The notes under the pieces: model-generated
The model's input: the letters and a program-made list of their open reading frames with translations, nothing else
What the model was told of the DNA's origin: nothing
Database searches by the model: none
Origin: Paramyrothecium sp. XJ0827
Taxonomy: Eukaryota; Ascomycota; Sordariomycetes; Hypocreales; Stachybotryaceae
Assembly (NCBI GenBank): GCA_020881915.1
Contig: JAJFPB010000006.1
Coordinates: forward strand, 2,666,001 to 2,730,000
Length of the DNA stretch: 64,000 nucleotides
Direction: 5' to 3'
Part shown: positions 11,092-23,156 of the stretch, piece by piece
Position numbering within the stretch: position 1 is the stretch's first letter
Layout of the letters: each line of letters opens with the position of its first letter
Translations under genes and position numbers: made by a program

Positions 11092-13095
11092 CTTATATAT
11101 ATATATATATATATAACTAATTATTATATAGGTTTTAATGAGCTTCAAGAGGCTCATACAGGCCTTAATATCTATAAGGAATTCCTATTTGCCTTATCCC
11201 CTTATTCTAGTATTACTGAATTTACGATTTTAAGGTAAGTTTTCTATTTTCCTATTATATATATTATATATATTATATTATATAATATATATAGATATAA
11301 ATATAGATATATATATAACTAACTATATAATAGTATTACTAGAGATAATGCTACAAATAATAATACCTTTTTACAAGCATATAAGTCGAATTTAAATATT
11401 ACCGGAAAATCAACGAATTTTGAGGCCGATATTCGATGTACAGCACATATAATTAATTTAGTAGCACAAGATATATTATCGGATTTTTTATTATCCGAAA
11501 AAAAAGCTACTAATTTATCTATTTATATTCATACTACTATAGATGAATTAAATAAGAATCCAGTAATAGAAACAGAAGATATAGAATTAAAAGGTATATA
11601 ATTTCCTATATTTTCCCCCTTTATTTATATATATAATAATTATTATATATATTTGTATATTTATATATTTACTAATATCTATTATATATAGATCTTCTAA
11701 ACCGAATTCGTCGAATAGCCTCTCTTATAAAATATAGTCAAGAGCCTAGAAAGCTATTAGAAGAGGCTATTTTAAAATATAAGGATTCTAATACCTTAGA
11801 AACTAGAAAGCAACGGATTCCTATAGGTAAGTTATTTCTAATTTCCCTATATATATATATATATATATATAATATAATATAATTACTAATAATATTATAT
11901 AGATATAGTAACCCGTTGGAATTCGACTTTTTTTATGCTTGAGGCTACTATTGAATTAAAAGAGCCTCTTTCCTATATATATAGGAATACTACTAATAAG
12001 GAATTTAAAAATATATTCCTAACTGAAAGTGACTGGGAAAAAACCCAGGCCCTAGCCGACCTATTTAGGGTTTTTTTAAGGCCTTCAGAAATATTACAAG
12101 GCCAGCTATATACAACACTTCCAGAAAGTCTCTTATATATATATCTATTATATAAGGATTTAAATCGATATAAGGAAAAGTGTACTAAAATGGTTACTAA
12201 TCCTAATTATAAGGAATATGTAAGTTATTTTCTTATTATTATTACTATTACTTTTATTATTATTATTTTTATATACTAATATATATATATATATATATAG
12301 GGGGACTTTTTTACCCATTTAGGATCCTCTATTTCTAAGGGCCTAGCTAAGTTAGAGAAATATTTCCCTAATAGGCTAGTAGCTAGAGGCCCTAAGGGTC
12401 TTACTAGCTATAAATCCTATATAATAGCCCTTATATTAGATCCTAGGCATCGATTACGGCATTTTGAACCTACAGAAATATTATATCATTATCCTAGTAT
12501 TAAGTCAGATGCTATTAAGCTAATTACAGCAGAATATAATAAGTAAGTAAATTCCCTATATTATATATATATATATATATATAACTAATATTATTTATAG
12601 GCTTAAAGGGCCCTCTAATACTGCTATATCTTTTGATGAGCTAGCAGATAATAGCCCTAGGCCTATATCTTCTAAAGGCTCTACGCCTGCCTTAGAAGAT
12701 GAATTATATATAGATAATACTAATAATAGTGATGAATTATCTTTATATTTTAAAGATGAATGTGTTCCTAAGCATGTAAGTTATTTATACTATTTTTTAC
12801 TATTTTTCCCTATTTTATTACTATTATTATTATATTTTTATTAACTATTATATAGACTGATATATTAGCTTGGTGGAAATTATATATTGATCGATTTCCT
12901 ATATTATCTATATTAGCTAGGCATTATCTAGCTATTCCGGCTACATCTGCTGCTATTGAGGCTATATTTTCTACTAGTAATAATATTATTACTAAGCAAA
13001 GGTCTCGATTATATTCAGATACAGTTAGAGAATTCATATTATTAAAGAGCTGGAAATATAGGGATTTTAAGAGTTTAAAGGAGGAGTTAAATTAG
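9834..13095 (+). pseudogene. hAT-A transposase, 11 exons, nearly intact (three stops in exon 2)
   Basis: Encodes a cut-and-paste transposase of the hAT superfamily. Exons that join in frame: 9834-10165, 10232-10359, 10452-10656, 10802-11022, 11132-11234, 11334-11593, 11692-11826, 11903-12219, 12301-12542, 12601-12775, 12856-13095 (786 codons with stop). Introns start GTAAGT or GTATAT and end in TAG, usually after a TA run. Visible parts are a BED-type finger (C109, C112, H133, H138) spanning intron 1, RDNATNN (D334), RCTAHIINLVAQD (C365, H368, D376), RWNSTF (W467), and the C-terminal dimerisation motif ATSAAIEAIFS (736-745). Stops occur only at codons 127 (TAA), 135 (TAA) and 153 (TGA), explicable as CAA, CAA and CGA mutated C to T. 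The rest is open, so inactivation looks recent. Confidence 0.9.
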
Positions 13096-13129
13096 TATTA
13101 TATAGTTATTATTTTACCTATTTTTATAG

Positions 13130-13560
13130 TATTTTTATAGCTAGTTATATAGCTATTTACACTAAAGTGCAGTTTAGAGCGAATTAGAGCTTAAGGAATT
13201 ATCTAATTTTAAAAGTACTATATCTAGCTGTTATATATATATATATAAGATTTAGAAATTATTATATATATTATAACTATATAAAGGATTTATATAAATA
13301 TTTATAGGTCTATATATATTTCTAATAGCTAGATATATAGCTATTTAAATTAAAATATAATTTAGAGTAAATTAGAGCTTTATAAATTATCTAATTTTAA
13401 TAGCACTATGTTTAGCTATTATATATCTAAATATAATATTTAGAAAGGAATTTATATATTATAATTATATAAAAGATTTATATAAATATTTATAGGTCTA
13501 TATATATATATAAAGAGATATTTTATAATATATTTAGGGCTATATTATATATTATATTTA
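13130..13560. repeat. right 188-bp subterminal array of hAT-A (2 units)
   Basis: The anchor 'gag(c/t)(g/a)aattagagctt' occurs at 13177 and 13365, 188 bp apart, in inverse orientation to the four left units. Further copies flank the partial elements at 1150-1570 and 14090-14650. Confidence 0.9.
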
Positions 13561-13821
13561 TATTATATAATATTTAGTAAGTAACTAAAATTTAGTTATT
13601 AGTTAACTAAAAATTTAGGTAAATAAAAATTAGTTAACTAAAAATTAGTTAGAATAAAAATTAGTTAACTAAAAATTAGTTAGAATAAAAATTAGTTAAC
13701 TAAAATTTAGTTAACTAAAAATTAGTTAGAATAAAAATTAGTTAACTAAATTTTAGTTATTCATTAGTTATTCAGAATAACTAATTTTTAGTTAACTAAT
13801 CTTCCCAAGCCTGCTATTACT

Positions 13822-14089
13822 ATAGCTATAGCTATAAGATTTATTTAGATCTTAGTAATATAGTAATATCTTAATAGGTTTGTTAACTTCTTATTAAAAT
13901 AAATAACTTTAGTCTTATAAGTACTTATAGTATTTTATATTTATTATAAATATTTTTATTATTAAGTTTATTATTATTATATTTAAGGTTCTAGGTATTA
14001 GATTTTCTTATTAAATTATTTTTATTATATTTAGCTTCTTATTTAAAATTCTTAAATTTAGATTATTTTAATAAATTTCTTAATTATAG
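13822..14089. repeat. retroelement-derived sequence between two hAT-A copies
   Basis: 'ctatagctataagatttatttagatcttagtaatatag'-like sequence recurs, more or less degraded, near 5.11, 18.59, 27.98 and 45.67 kb (some inverted). No gene. It is the original target region of hAT-A. Confidence 0.55.
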
Positions 14090-14693
14090 ATATAATATAG
14101 ATATATATATAATATAGATATAATATAGATATATATATAATATAGATATATATATATATTATAGCTATATATATATATATTATAGCTATATATAGTACTT
14201 CTAAACTTAGATAATTCCTTAAGCTCTAATTTGCTTTAAACTGTACTTTAGTCTAAATAGTTATATAACTAGCTATAGAAAATATATATAGGTCTATAAG
14301 TATTTATATGAATCTTTTATATAATTATAATATATATGGTATTTTTTAACTTATATATTTATATATATAATAGCTATATATAGTACTTTTGAAATTAGAT
14401 AATTCCTTAAGCTCTAATTCGCTCTGAACTGCACTTTATTTTAAATAGCTATATAACTAGCTTTAGAAAATATATATAGGTCCATAAATATTTATATAAA
14501 TCTTTTATATAAATATAGTATATATAGTATTTTCTAATTTATATATTTATATATATTATAGCTATATATAGTACTTTTGAAATTAGATAATTCCCTAGGC
14601 TCTAATTCGTTCTAAAATATACTTTACTTTAAATAGCTATATAACTAGCTATAAAAACACTATAAAAATAAGGAAATTAATAACTATATAATA

Positions 14694-15856
14694 CTAATTT
14701 AAATCCTCCTTTAAACTCTTAAAATCCTTATATTTCCAGCTCTTTAATAATATAAATTCCCTAACTGTATCTGGATATAATCGAGACATTTGCTTAGTAA
14801 TAATATTATTACTAGTAGAAAATATAGCCTCAATAGCAGCTGATGTAGCTGGAATAGCTAGATAATGCCTAGCTAATATAGATAATATAGGAAATCGATC
14901 AATATATAAATTCCACCAAGCTAATATATCTGTCTAAATAATAATTAGTAAAAATATAATAATAATAGTAATAAAATAGCGAAAAAGAGGGGAAAATAAT
15001 ATAAATAACTTACATGCTTAGGAACACATTCATCTTTAAAATATAAAGATAATTCATTACTATTATTAGTATTATCTATATACAATTCATCTTCTAAGGC
15101 AGGCGTAGAGCCTTTAGAAGATATAGGCCTAGGGCTATTATCTGCTAGTTCATCAAAAGATATAGCAGTATTAGAAGGCCCTTTAAGTCAGGCATGGGAA
15201 TGTAGTTAACTATTAACTATTTAACTACAAATAACTACTAACTATAATATAGTTAATTACTAAATAAAATAATAAATATTATTATAATATCTATTATATA
15301 TAGAATAATATAATATACTGTAGGAAATTAAAAATAAATTATATAATACTATATAGGATTTAAAAATAATTATATTAATTTTAATATTTATTATTATATT
15401 ATAAAGAATATATAACTAAGATCTATATAATATTTAGATATTTATAAGCTATATATAAATAGTAGTTATAAATTTTATTAAAATTAGTAGTTAACTACTA
15501 ACTACAATATAGTTAACTACAAAATAGTTAATTGCATTGTAGTTAACTACAAAATAGTTAACTATATTGTAGTTAACTACAATGTAGTTAATAGTTAAAA
15601 CTAGTTAACTATTTGTAGTTAACTATATTGTAGTTAGTAGTTAACTACAAATAGTTAACTACTCTTCCCAAGCCTGCTTTAAGTCTATAAATAATATTAG
15701 TTATATAGATATAAAATGTAGGAAATTTACTTACTTTTTATATTCTGCTGTAATTAGCTTAATAGCATCTGATTTAATAGTAGGATAATGATATAATATT
15801 TCCCTAGGTTCAAAATGCCGTAATCGATGCCTAGGATCCAATATAAGGGCTATTAT
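14694..15856 (-). pseudogene. hAT-A transposase 3' fragment (exons 9 to 11), split by a MITE
   Basis: On the minus strand the stop is at 14694-14696 and the dimerisation region lies at about 14700-14935. The acidic exon 10 (KLKGPSNTAISFDELADNSP-like) runs up to the insertion. Exon 9 follows at about 15735-15856 and is cut off. Sequence identity to the complete copy remains high, with a few RIP-type changes. Confidence 0.85.
15189..15676. mobile_element. hAT MITE, GTAGTTAACTAC type (488 bp)
   Basis: Left end CAGGCATGGGAATGTAGTTA, right end TTCCCAAGCCTG, and a perfect 8-bp duplication CTTTAAGT at 15181-15188 and 15677-15684. Its palindromes (GTAGTTAACTAC with AATGTAG/AAATAG spacers) are those of the hAT-B termini, so hAT-B is the probable autonomous partner. 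It lies in a transposase gene of the other lineage. Confidence 0.95.
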
Positions 15857-18800
15857 ATAAACTCTTATTTTATAGTATAAAATTATATATTATTATATTA
15901 ATAGATTATATAGGTACTAAATTAATTATTTAATAGTAATTAATAATAATATTAAATATTATTAAAATAAATAATTACTTAATTATATTAAATATTTCCT
16001 TTTAATTTTTACTAAATATAATTTATATAAAAAAGAAACTTAATATATTACTTAATACTTTCTTATAATTTCCTTATATTAATAATATAGTAGAGATTAA
16101 AGCTATAAAATATAATAATATATTAATGAATATTTCTAGAATATTATATAATATAGCTTATATTATATTAGAAATTATAATTAACAATATATTTTAATAA
16201 AATATTATTAATAAGTATAAAATAAACTAGAAATATATATTTATAATAAATTAGCTTATATAATTACTAGTAATAATATTTAATAATAAGATAATATTTT
16301 ACTTTAGATTAAGATTTATTTTTAAGAATAACTTATTATATAATATAACTTATAATAGTACTAAGTACTTTTATATTTTATATAAATTAGTAAAAATAAT
16401 ATTAGTTCTTATATATAATTCTTAATACTTTAAAGAAAAATATATTTAATAAAAACTTAAAAAATTTATATTTTCTAATATATCTTAGAAAACTAAAGTA
16501 TATATTAACTATTATATATATAATAATACTACAAAATCAAAATAGCTATTATATAGTAATTTTTATCTTATTTGTTTATTATTTATATTATTCTTAATAT
16601 AAGTAATAGATTTTCTTATTAATTTACTAATAATAGAAGCAGAAAGTAATATATTTTACTAACTTAGCTATAAATTCTATAATATAGTACTTATAATAAT
16701 ATATAAAGTATTAAAAAAAGAGCTTTTATTTTTAGTTATAATACCTATTTAGCCTAAAATTAGATTTAAGTAATTTTTAAATTTTAGTTACTTATTAATT
16801 AAAATATACTAAAGGTTGTTATATTAAATAAAGATTATAAATAATTAAATAACCTTTAAAGAGAAATATTTTACTTTTTTAATATATAATTAATATTTAT
16901 AATTATATTGTATTTAGTTAATAATAATTAAGTTAAGTTTATAAATTAAATTATTAAAAAAGTACTATACTTACTTTTATTAAATATTAGCTAGTAGTTT
17001 TATTAGTAATTTAGTTAGTAATAAATAATATTTATATATTAATAATTAATATTATATTAAATAAAGTAGTATTACTTAAGGTATTACTTAATAAAAAAAT
17101 AAAAGTTCTAGAGACTTTAAATATATTATAATTAAATTTCTAAAGGAAAACTTAATTTAATTTTAATTTTATAGTAATATATTTTAAGAGATTATTTAAA
17201 TTAAATATTACCTCCTAATATTTAAGGTAGGTAATTAAGTTTATTTATAGTTATATAATAGATATATTATTCTAAAGTAATTATAAAAATATAGGATTTA
17301 AAGAATTAAATTACTATTAATCCTTGAATATGTTAGAACTTATATATATTAGTTATACTTAATTACTAGAAGATATACTTTATAGTATTTATACTTTAAT
17401 TTAATATTATATTATAGAATAAAGACCCTTTTTATTAGCCTACATAAAATTAAAAAGATTTAATATATATTAAAGGTAATAATAATAAGTAGAAATTATT
17501 TAAGATTAAGTACTTAGTAATTAAATATATATTTAGTAGTTATACTTAATATTATATATAATAAATAAAATATATTATAAGGAATAATAAATAATATAAT
17601 AAGGATCTATTAATTATTAATATAAAAGAACTTATAAATAAGTTTAATACTTAGGATCTTTATAAATAAATTAAAATATAGTACCTTATTATATAAGGTA
17701 ATTAATAGTAAATAATTAATTCTTAATTACTTATTAGTTTAATATATTAGTTATTAGCTAGTAATAATTTATATATAATATTAAAATAACTATAAGAAAA
17801 AAAACTTATTTTTATTATTTCTTATATTTATAATATTTTATACTTATATTATTTTTATTAGAAAAATAATAATTTTAATTTAATTACTTAAATCTATTAA
17901 ATATAAATATTAATTACTTACTTTAAAGTATTAAAAACCTTTAATTGATACTATAATTTATTTTAAATAATAATATAATTACTTTAAATATTAAAATAAT
18001 CCTACTATAAATTACTATTTCTAGATTTAAGAGAAAAAAAAGTCTTAACTTTAACTTATTAACTTAAATTATAAGAAGAACTAAGTAATAATACTTAAAA
18101 AGCTATTAAGACGTATAATTATATTCTTAATAATATATTATAGAAAATAGCTTAGAAGCTTTATAGACTTATTTAGTAGAAGTATTATAAGATATTTAAA
18201 TTAGTATTAAATAATTCTAAGGTATATAAAATAATTTAATATATTAAGAATAAGTAAAAGAAATCTACTATACTTTACTATATTATTATATAAATAATAT
18301 TAGATATATATTAAGGCCTTATTATATTTTATAATAATTATAAAAAACTTAATATTATTTTAATATTTTTTCTTAAACTAAATAATAAATAATATAAGCC
18401 TAAGCCTAATAAATAAGTAAATTATAATAATAATAATAATAAATTAGAAATAAATTAAGTATAATAGATTATATAAGCCTAAGTATAAATAATATATTAT
18501 AAGGCTTAAGTTATTTATTTTAGTAGGAACTTAATAAAATAAGTTATAAAATCAAAGTAATACTAAGGTCTAAATAAACCTTATAGCTACAGCTATAGTA
18601 ATACTATTAGTAAAACCAGAGTTAATATCTTTAAGTTTAGTAGTAAAAGCTATCTATAATTAATAAAGGTTATTTATAATTAATAAAGTTAAATAAAACT
18701 ACTAATTAAATAGTAATATAAAAATCTACTTATTACTTACTTAGGGCAATTAAAATATCTCTTTATTAAGGATATAAAAGTAGCTTCCTAAACTTATAAA

Positions 18801-19057
18801 TCTAATATTTATTAAGACCTTTTTACCTAAATTTAGAGCTACTTCTAATATATTAAAGGTACAAAGCCTTATATAGAAGAAGCCCTATAATAATACTAGA
18901 AGCTAAGTAATATAATATATAGAAGATTATCTAATAATAAAAGGGGATCTAAAGGCTATTATAAGCTATAATATATTTAAGAGATAAAGGAAAACCTAGT
19001 AAAAGGCTAGTATTTACGAGAACTAATATAACTTCTTAGAAATAGTAGCTATAGGCC
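15857..19057. repeat. RIP-degraded repeat sequence, no gene
   Basis: Among the most degraded parts of the window, with stops in all frames. About 18180-18560 matches 26760-27070 (shared 'aatataagcctaag' and 'attaaggcctta'). About 18740-19050 resembles 25430-25560 and 28190-28350 ('atatttattaagacct', 'gaagccct'). The duplicated segments are probably a retroelement coding region, but I cannot read a domain. Confidence 0.55.
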
Positions 19058-19409
19058 CAGGCTTGGGAAGACTAGTTAACTATTTTCTAGTTATAACTAG
19101 TTTCTAGTTAACTATTTTCTAGTTACTACTAGTTAGTTACTAACTATTTTAATTCTATTTAATTAAAAAATAAATATATTACCTTTATTTCTATATAATC
19201 CTACTAGCCTTAGATATATATATATATAGAATTATAGTATATATTTTATATATAAGCCCTTAAAGATAACTATTTTCTAGTTATAACTATTTTCTAGTTA
19301 ACCATTTTCTAGTTAACTATTTTCTAGTTAACCAGTTTCTAGTTAACTATTTTCTAGTTAACTAGTTTCTAGTTATCTAGTTAGCTAGTTAACTAGTTTC
19401 CCATGCCTG
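19058..19409. mobile_element. hAT MITE, CTAGTTAACTAG type (352 bp)
   Basis: Left end CAGGCTTGGGAA, right end TTTCCCATGCCTG, and a perfect 8-bp duplication TATAGGCC at 19050-19057 and 19410-19417. It carries many CTAGTTAACTA and CTAGTTATAACTAG palindromes. No autonomous element with this inner motif is present in the window. Confidence 0.95.
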
Positions 19410-20455
19410 TATAGGCCTTAAGGAGCCCTACTAAACGCGAACTACTACTTAGTACCTTCGAGGGCTATTATTTTCTAAGAATTACTTTAATATTACGAAA
19501 TATAACTTTATTATTTTATTTTAAATAGCCTTACTTCAATATAGGAGCTAGGAGATCTTATTTTTACTATGAATTAGTTTTAAAAAGGAATTTTATTATT
19601 AAAAAGAGCTTTATTTTAAGAGGTATTAATAAAAGGGGAAGTATTAGTTTTAATAAAAAGAAGTAGTAGTAGGCATACAGGTTTAGACCTAATATAAAAT
19701 TATTTCTTATTAGGTTATTTATTATTTACTGTTAGTTATATTATAGTTATAATCTAATTTAATTTCATATATATATTAAAATAGACTTCTTAATTAATTA
19801 TTATTAGTTCTTTAAGTAATTTATTATAATTACTCTACCTACCTTATAAGTTTACTAGAGGTTCTTATAACTTAAGTTAGATTACTTCTTAGGAATATAG
19901 GTACATATAATAGTTATAAAAGTTAATTAAAAAGCTAGTTTATATAAAAATTAATTTCTTTAAATATAATAAGTTTAATAAGGAACTACTTTAAATCTAG
20001 TTTAATTTCTACTTTACTTCTAATTTTATTCATATTTAGTAATATTAAATAGGAATTTAAAGAGTATTTTTTTATTTTAGCTTTAATAAGGAAGTACTAT
20101 AAGATATAATTAAATCTAATAAGTATATTATTAGTCCCTTATTATAAATACTTTTTAAAAATCTATTTCAATATAATATCTTTATTATTACTATTAAATT
20201 AAAATTAAGGTAATACTTATTTAGATCTGGTCTTTATAGTAGTGGTACTCATTTATAAAGGTATTAAAGTATAAGTATAGTTTTAAATAAGCTATTTTTA
20301 ATAAATTAATTTTCTAAGTATATAAAGACTAGTACTTTAAAGTATTTTATACAAAATAAAATTACTTTAAAGTTACTTAGATCTATTTTATATAACTTAT
20401 ATATATATATAGTATTATTTTAATTTTTATATTTAATATATTATATAACCTACCT
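19410..20455. repeat. RIP-degraded retroelement-like sequence
   Basis: AT-rich with frequent TAG/TAA stops that could have been CAG, CAA or TGG. The first 80 bp continue the reading interrupted by the MITE at 19058. No conserved domain could be read by eye. Confidence 0.5.
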
Positions 20456-20497
20456 TTTAATTAATTAGTTAACTAATTAACTAATTTCCCATACCTG
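20456..20497. mobile_element. remnant of a TTAGTTAACTAA-type hAT MITE right end
   Basis: 'ttagttaactaattaactaatttcccatacctg' is a recognisable right terminus (variant CATACCTG). The remainder of the element is missing. It abuts the GC-rich island that starts at about 20498. Confidence 0.7.
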
Positions 20498-21290
20498 CTC
20501 TGGCCTAGCCCTAGGATAACTTACCCTATACCACCTAAAGGTCCCCTATCAAATATAAACTTTTTGTGGATGGGAAGAATAATAAGTATCTATTTATGCA
20601 ATTCTGTTCTCAGTTCCCTCACTCGCGTCCAATATATACTCGGTAACTTTCCTATGCCGGGAGTGGTAGAGGTCACATAAGCTATTAAACTGGCGGTAGT
20701 CTGCACAGCGGAACTGCAGGGCGCACCTCACTTAGCTAGAGAGAGGCTCGTTCTGGGTACTTGAATTAAACAGGCTTAGCGCACTCTAATACCCTCAGGA
20801 GAGGCTAGCTAGACACAACAATAATCAAGCTATCACCGGTCCAACAAAAGCAGAGTGGGCGCACAGCTCCTGGGCTTATATCGCAGTATCGCAGGAACCG
20901 ACAGGGGACTTGCTACCAGGGGCTCGAGGTGCAGGAGCGAGAGCTATTAACCTGGCCAGATATTGGAACAAGTCCTGATTGTATTTAACTCTGTAGTACA
21001 CTTTCAATTGAATAACCCCGGAGGTACACTAGAGTTTAATTGGCGGAGATTAAGACTGGGACGCGACCAATTTTGTTTGAGACGCGACGCAATTGGTACA
21101 GAAAAGCAGCGGGGGTCTGCGCAGTGGAATTGCAACTGGTGGAACACTTCTGTAGAACGAGGCTCGTTCTGGCTGAAGTTACGTTACCTGTACTAGTGTT
21201 AGGTAGGCCAAGTGAAGAAAATCGTGGCCCGGGTGGCTAGTATTCTCCATTACCGGCTGGATCCTTATATGGGCTTCTAAAATATGCTTA
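20498..21290. other. GC-balanced island 1 inside the AT-rich block
   Basis: Composition jumps to about 50% GC with little RIP-like skew. It contains two related segments about 415 bp apart (20684-20757 and 21103-21172), sharing 'gtctgc(a/g)cag(c/t)ggaa(c/t)tgca' and GAGGCTCGTTCTGG. A third relative is inverted at 24712-24747. Short overlapping reading frames at 20963-21240 have no recognisable features, and I do not call a gene. It looks like a dispersed repeat that escaped RIP, or a short piece of former genic sequence. Confidence 0.6.
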
Positions 21291-21740
21291 AAATACTTAA
21301 ATTCAATATCCTAGCTATTTACTAAGAATGTAGCTTTTATATTCTTAAGGTTAAGGAAGTAGTTAAGGTTTCTAATTAGGTAGAATTTATAAGTATTATT
21401 TTTACTACTACTTTTTAATTAATATATTACTAATTAATATATATATTTTATATATAAGATTTTTAAACCTTTACTTAGTTTATTGGAGCTTTAATAAATT
21501 AACTTATATAGAAGGTAAGTATATCTATATCTTATAAATTAAATATAACAGTAATTAATTTACTACTATTTTTCTTTATAAAATTCAATTTAATATAATA
21601 TATATTATAGTAATTATAAATATATACTTATATTTAAATATTAAAGTAGTTACCTAAAAAGTAACTTACTACTTGTCCCTAGCCTGGTAATAACTACATA
21701 ATAGTTGCGTGTTACTTATTAGTTTAGTAAATTTATTTAG
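21291..21740. repeat. AT-rich degraded sequence between islands
   Basis: RIP-like composition and stops in all frames. No feature is recognised. Confidence 0.5.
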
Positions 21741-21787
21741 TAGGCATGGGAAATTAGTTCACTAACTACCTGATTTTTAGTTAACTC
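21741..21787. mobile_element. remnant of a TTAGTTAACTAA-type hAT MITE left end
   Basis: TAGGCATGGGAAATTAG followed by 'ttttagttaac' is a left terminus with its first base changed C to T. The body is missing and GC-rich sequence follows at once. Confidence 0.6.
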
Positions 21788-22210
21788 ATGCATGAGCCGA
21801 CTTCTCCTATCAGAACACTCGAAATAGCAGCTATTCCAGCCCTAAGGGCGCAAATAACTATATAAGGAGCCACTACTCTAGGGCTCTTCAGAGATTAATT
21901 TACTATTACTTGACCCCATAGCGCTCTTTACTCTGATTCAGCAACCCGGTCTCTAACATCTCTCATCGAGTTAGTCGCAAATATAGTAACCTCTATTACG
22001 CTTAATATTAGTTACAATATGAAGGCTGCTGAATGCAGCTAAAGGAAAGACAGATACAATATAAGGAAAAGGCGAACTTAAGATCAAGTAATAATGTCTA
22101 GTCAAGGTTGATTTATTCTGCTACTAGTATAACCTCTTTCTAGTGCATCCTAACTAAAACGAGCTACACTACAAATGCAGCACTATTATCTCTTATTACT
22201 ATAATTTATT
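21788..22210. other. GC-balanced island 2; less-mutated copy of a repeat
   Basis: Segment 21990-22130 ('aaggctgctgaatgcagct', 'aaaggaaagacagataca') has a RIP-mutated relative at about 29150-29270 ('aaggctgctaaatgtagct', 'aaaggaaagatagataca'), with changes mostly G to A and C to T. This suggests a transposon flank or LTR with unequal mutation load. No gene is seen. Confidence 0.55.
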
Positions 22211-22755
22211 TATAGAGTATTATTATCTTTCTAAGCCTATTATTTAGTAAACTTAAAGCCTATAAAGCCCTTTAATAGTATTAACTATTAATGCCTCCTG
22301 GTAAGAAAAAACTAGTAGAGAAAAATGCCAATAGATTTAGGAGATAAAGTAATAATTTATAGCTCCTAATAAAGTAAGTTTTAGTAGATTAATACTAAAT
22401 AATTTATCTACTTAGTCCTATAAAATTTCCTATATAATACTATTTTTTTTTTACTAATATATCTTTTCTTAAGTAATAAAATTAATTCTTTGCTTATTAC
22501 TTTGTAGTTAGTAGTAGAGGTAATAGAGTAGTAATCTACTTAGAATACTTTTAAGGATTATATATATAAGGTACTCTTCTAAGCTTTTCTCCTTAAGGTT
22601 ATTTAGAACCTATAATAGTTTATAGTAATTATACCTAATCTCCTAGGTACCTAAGAAATAATAAGGTAGAATAAGTATATATACCCTATTTTAGTAGTAT
22701 TTTTAGGCCTAAGACTAATTTCCTTTATTTTTAATTTTTATTTATCCCCTTGAGG
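22211..22755. repeat. degraded repeat, likely 3' flank of the Gypsy relic
   Basis: AT-rich with no open frame. It lies on the 3' side (minus-strand sense) of the integrase remnant. The last 8 bases (CCTTGAGG) are the left copy of the MITE target duplication. Confidence 0.45.
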
Positions 22756-23148
22756 CAGGCTTGGGAAGGTTAGTTAACCAATAATTGGTTAACCAAAAAT
22801 AAATCAGGTTAACCAATATTTAGTTAACCAAAAATAGGTTAAACCAAAAATAAGTTAACCAAATATTGGTTAACCAAAAATTGGTTAGCTAATATTAAAT
22901 TACCTTATTTTTATCTATTATAATAGCTATAACTAGATTTTTAAAGCTTATATAGGAGTTATAATAAGATATCTATTAGATATATATATATATATAATTA
23001 TAGATATTAATTTAAATATAATAAGAAAATAGATAATTAACCAAAAATAAGTTAACCAATATTTGGTTAACCAAAAATAGGTTAAACCAAAAATTAATTA
23101 ACTAAATATAGGTTATTGGTTAATTGGTTAACCAGTTTCCCAAGCCTG
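22756..23148. mobile_element. hAT MITE, GGTTAACC type (393 bp)
   Basis: Ends CAGGCTTGGGAA and TTCCCAAGCCTG, with a perfect 8-bp duplication CCTTGAGG at 22748-22755 and 23149-23156. Its core is the reverse complement of the cores at 1982, 38281 and 44533, giving four members of one family in the window. Confidence 0.96.
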
Positions 23149-23156
23149 CCTTGAGG

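Larger units (their letters stand above)
8435..13813 (+). mobile_element. complete hAT-A transposon (5,379 bp)
   Basis: Both ends are intact (CAGGCTTGGGAA at 8435 and TTCCCAAGCCTG ending at 13813), and the 8-bp duplication CTATTACT is perfect at 8427-8434 and 13814-13821. From outside in, each side has the TIR, an array of AGTTAACT/TTAGTTAAC palindromes, and 188-bp tandem repeats (four on the left, two on the right, opposite orientation). The spliced transposase gene lies between. The 8-bp duplication, BED finger and C-terminal dimerisation region place it in the hAT (Ac/Tam3-like) superfamily. It is far less RIP-mutated than the other copies, so it is probably a recent arrival. Confidence 0.96.
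14090..15856 (-). mobile_element. truncated hAT-A copy in reverse orientation
   Basis: Three 188-bp subterminal units (anchors about 14223, 14411 and 14600) followed by transposase exons 11 to 9 read on the minus strand. The exon 10/intron junction is interrupted by a MITE (15189-15676). The homology stops in exon 9 near 15856, and no TIR is seen at the subterminal side, where a short TA-rich microsatellite (14089-14180) adjoins. It is an internal fragment of a once complete copy. Confidence 0.85.
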
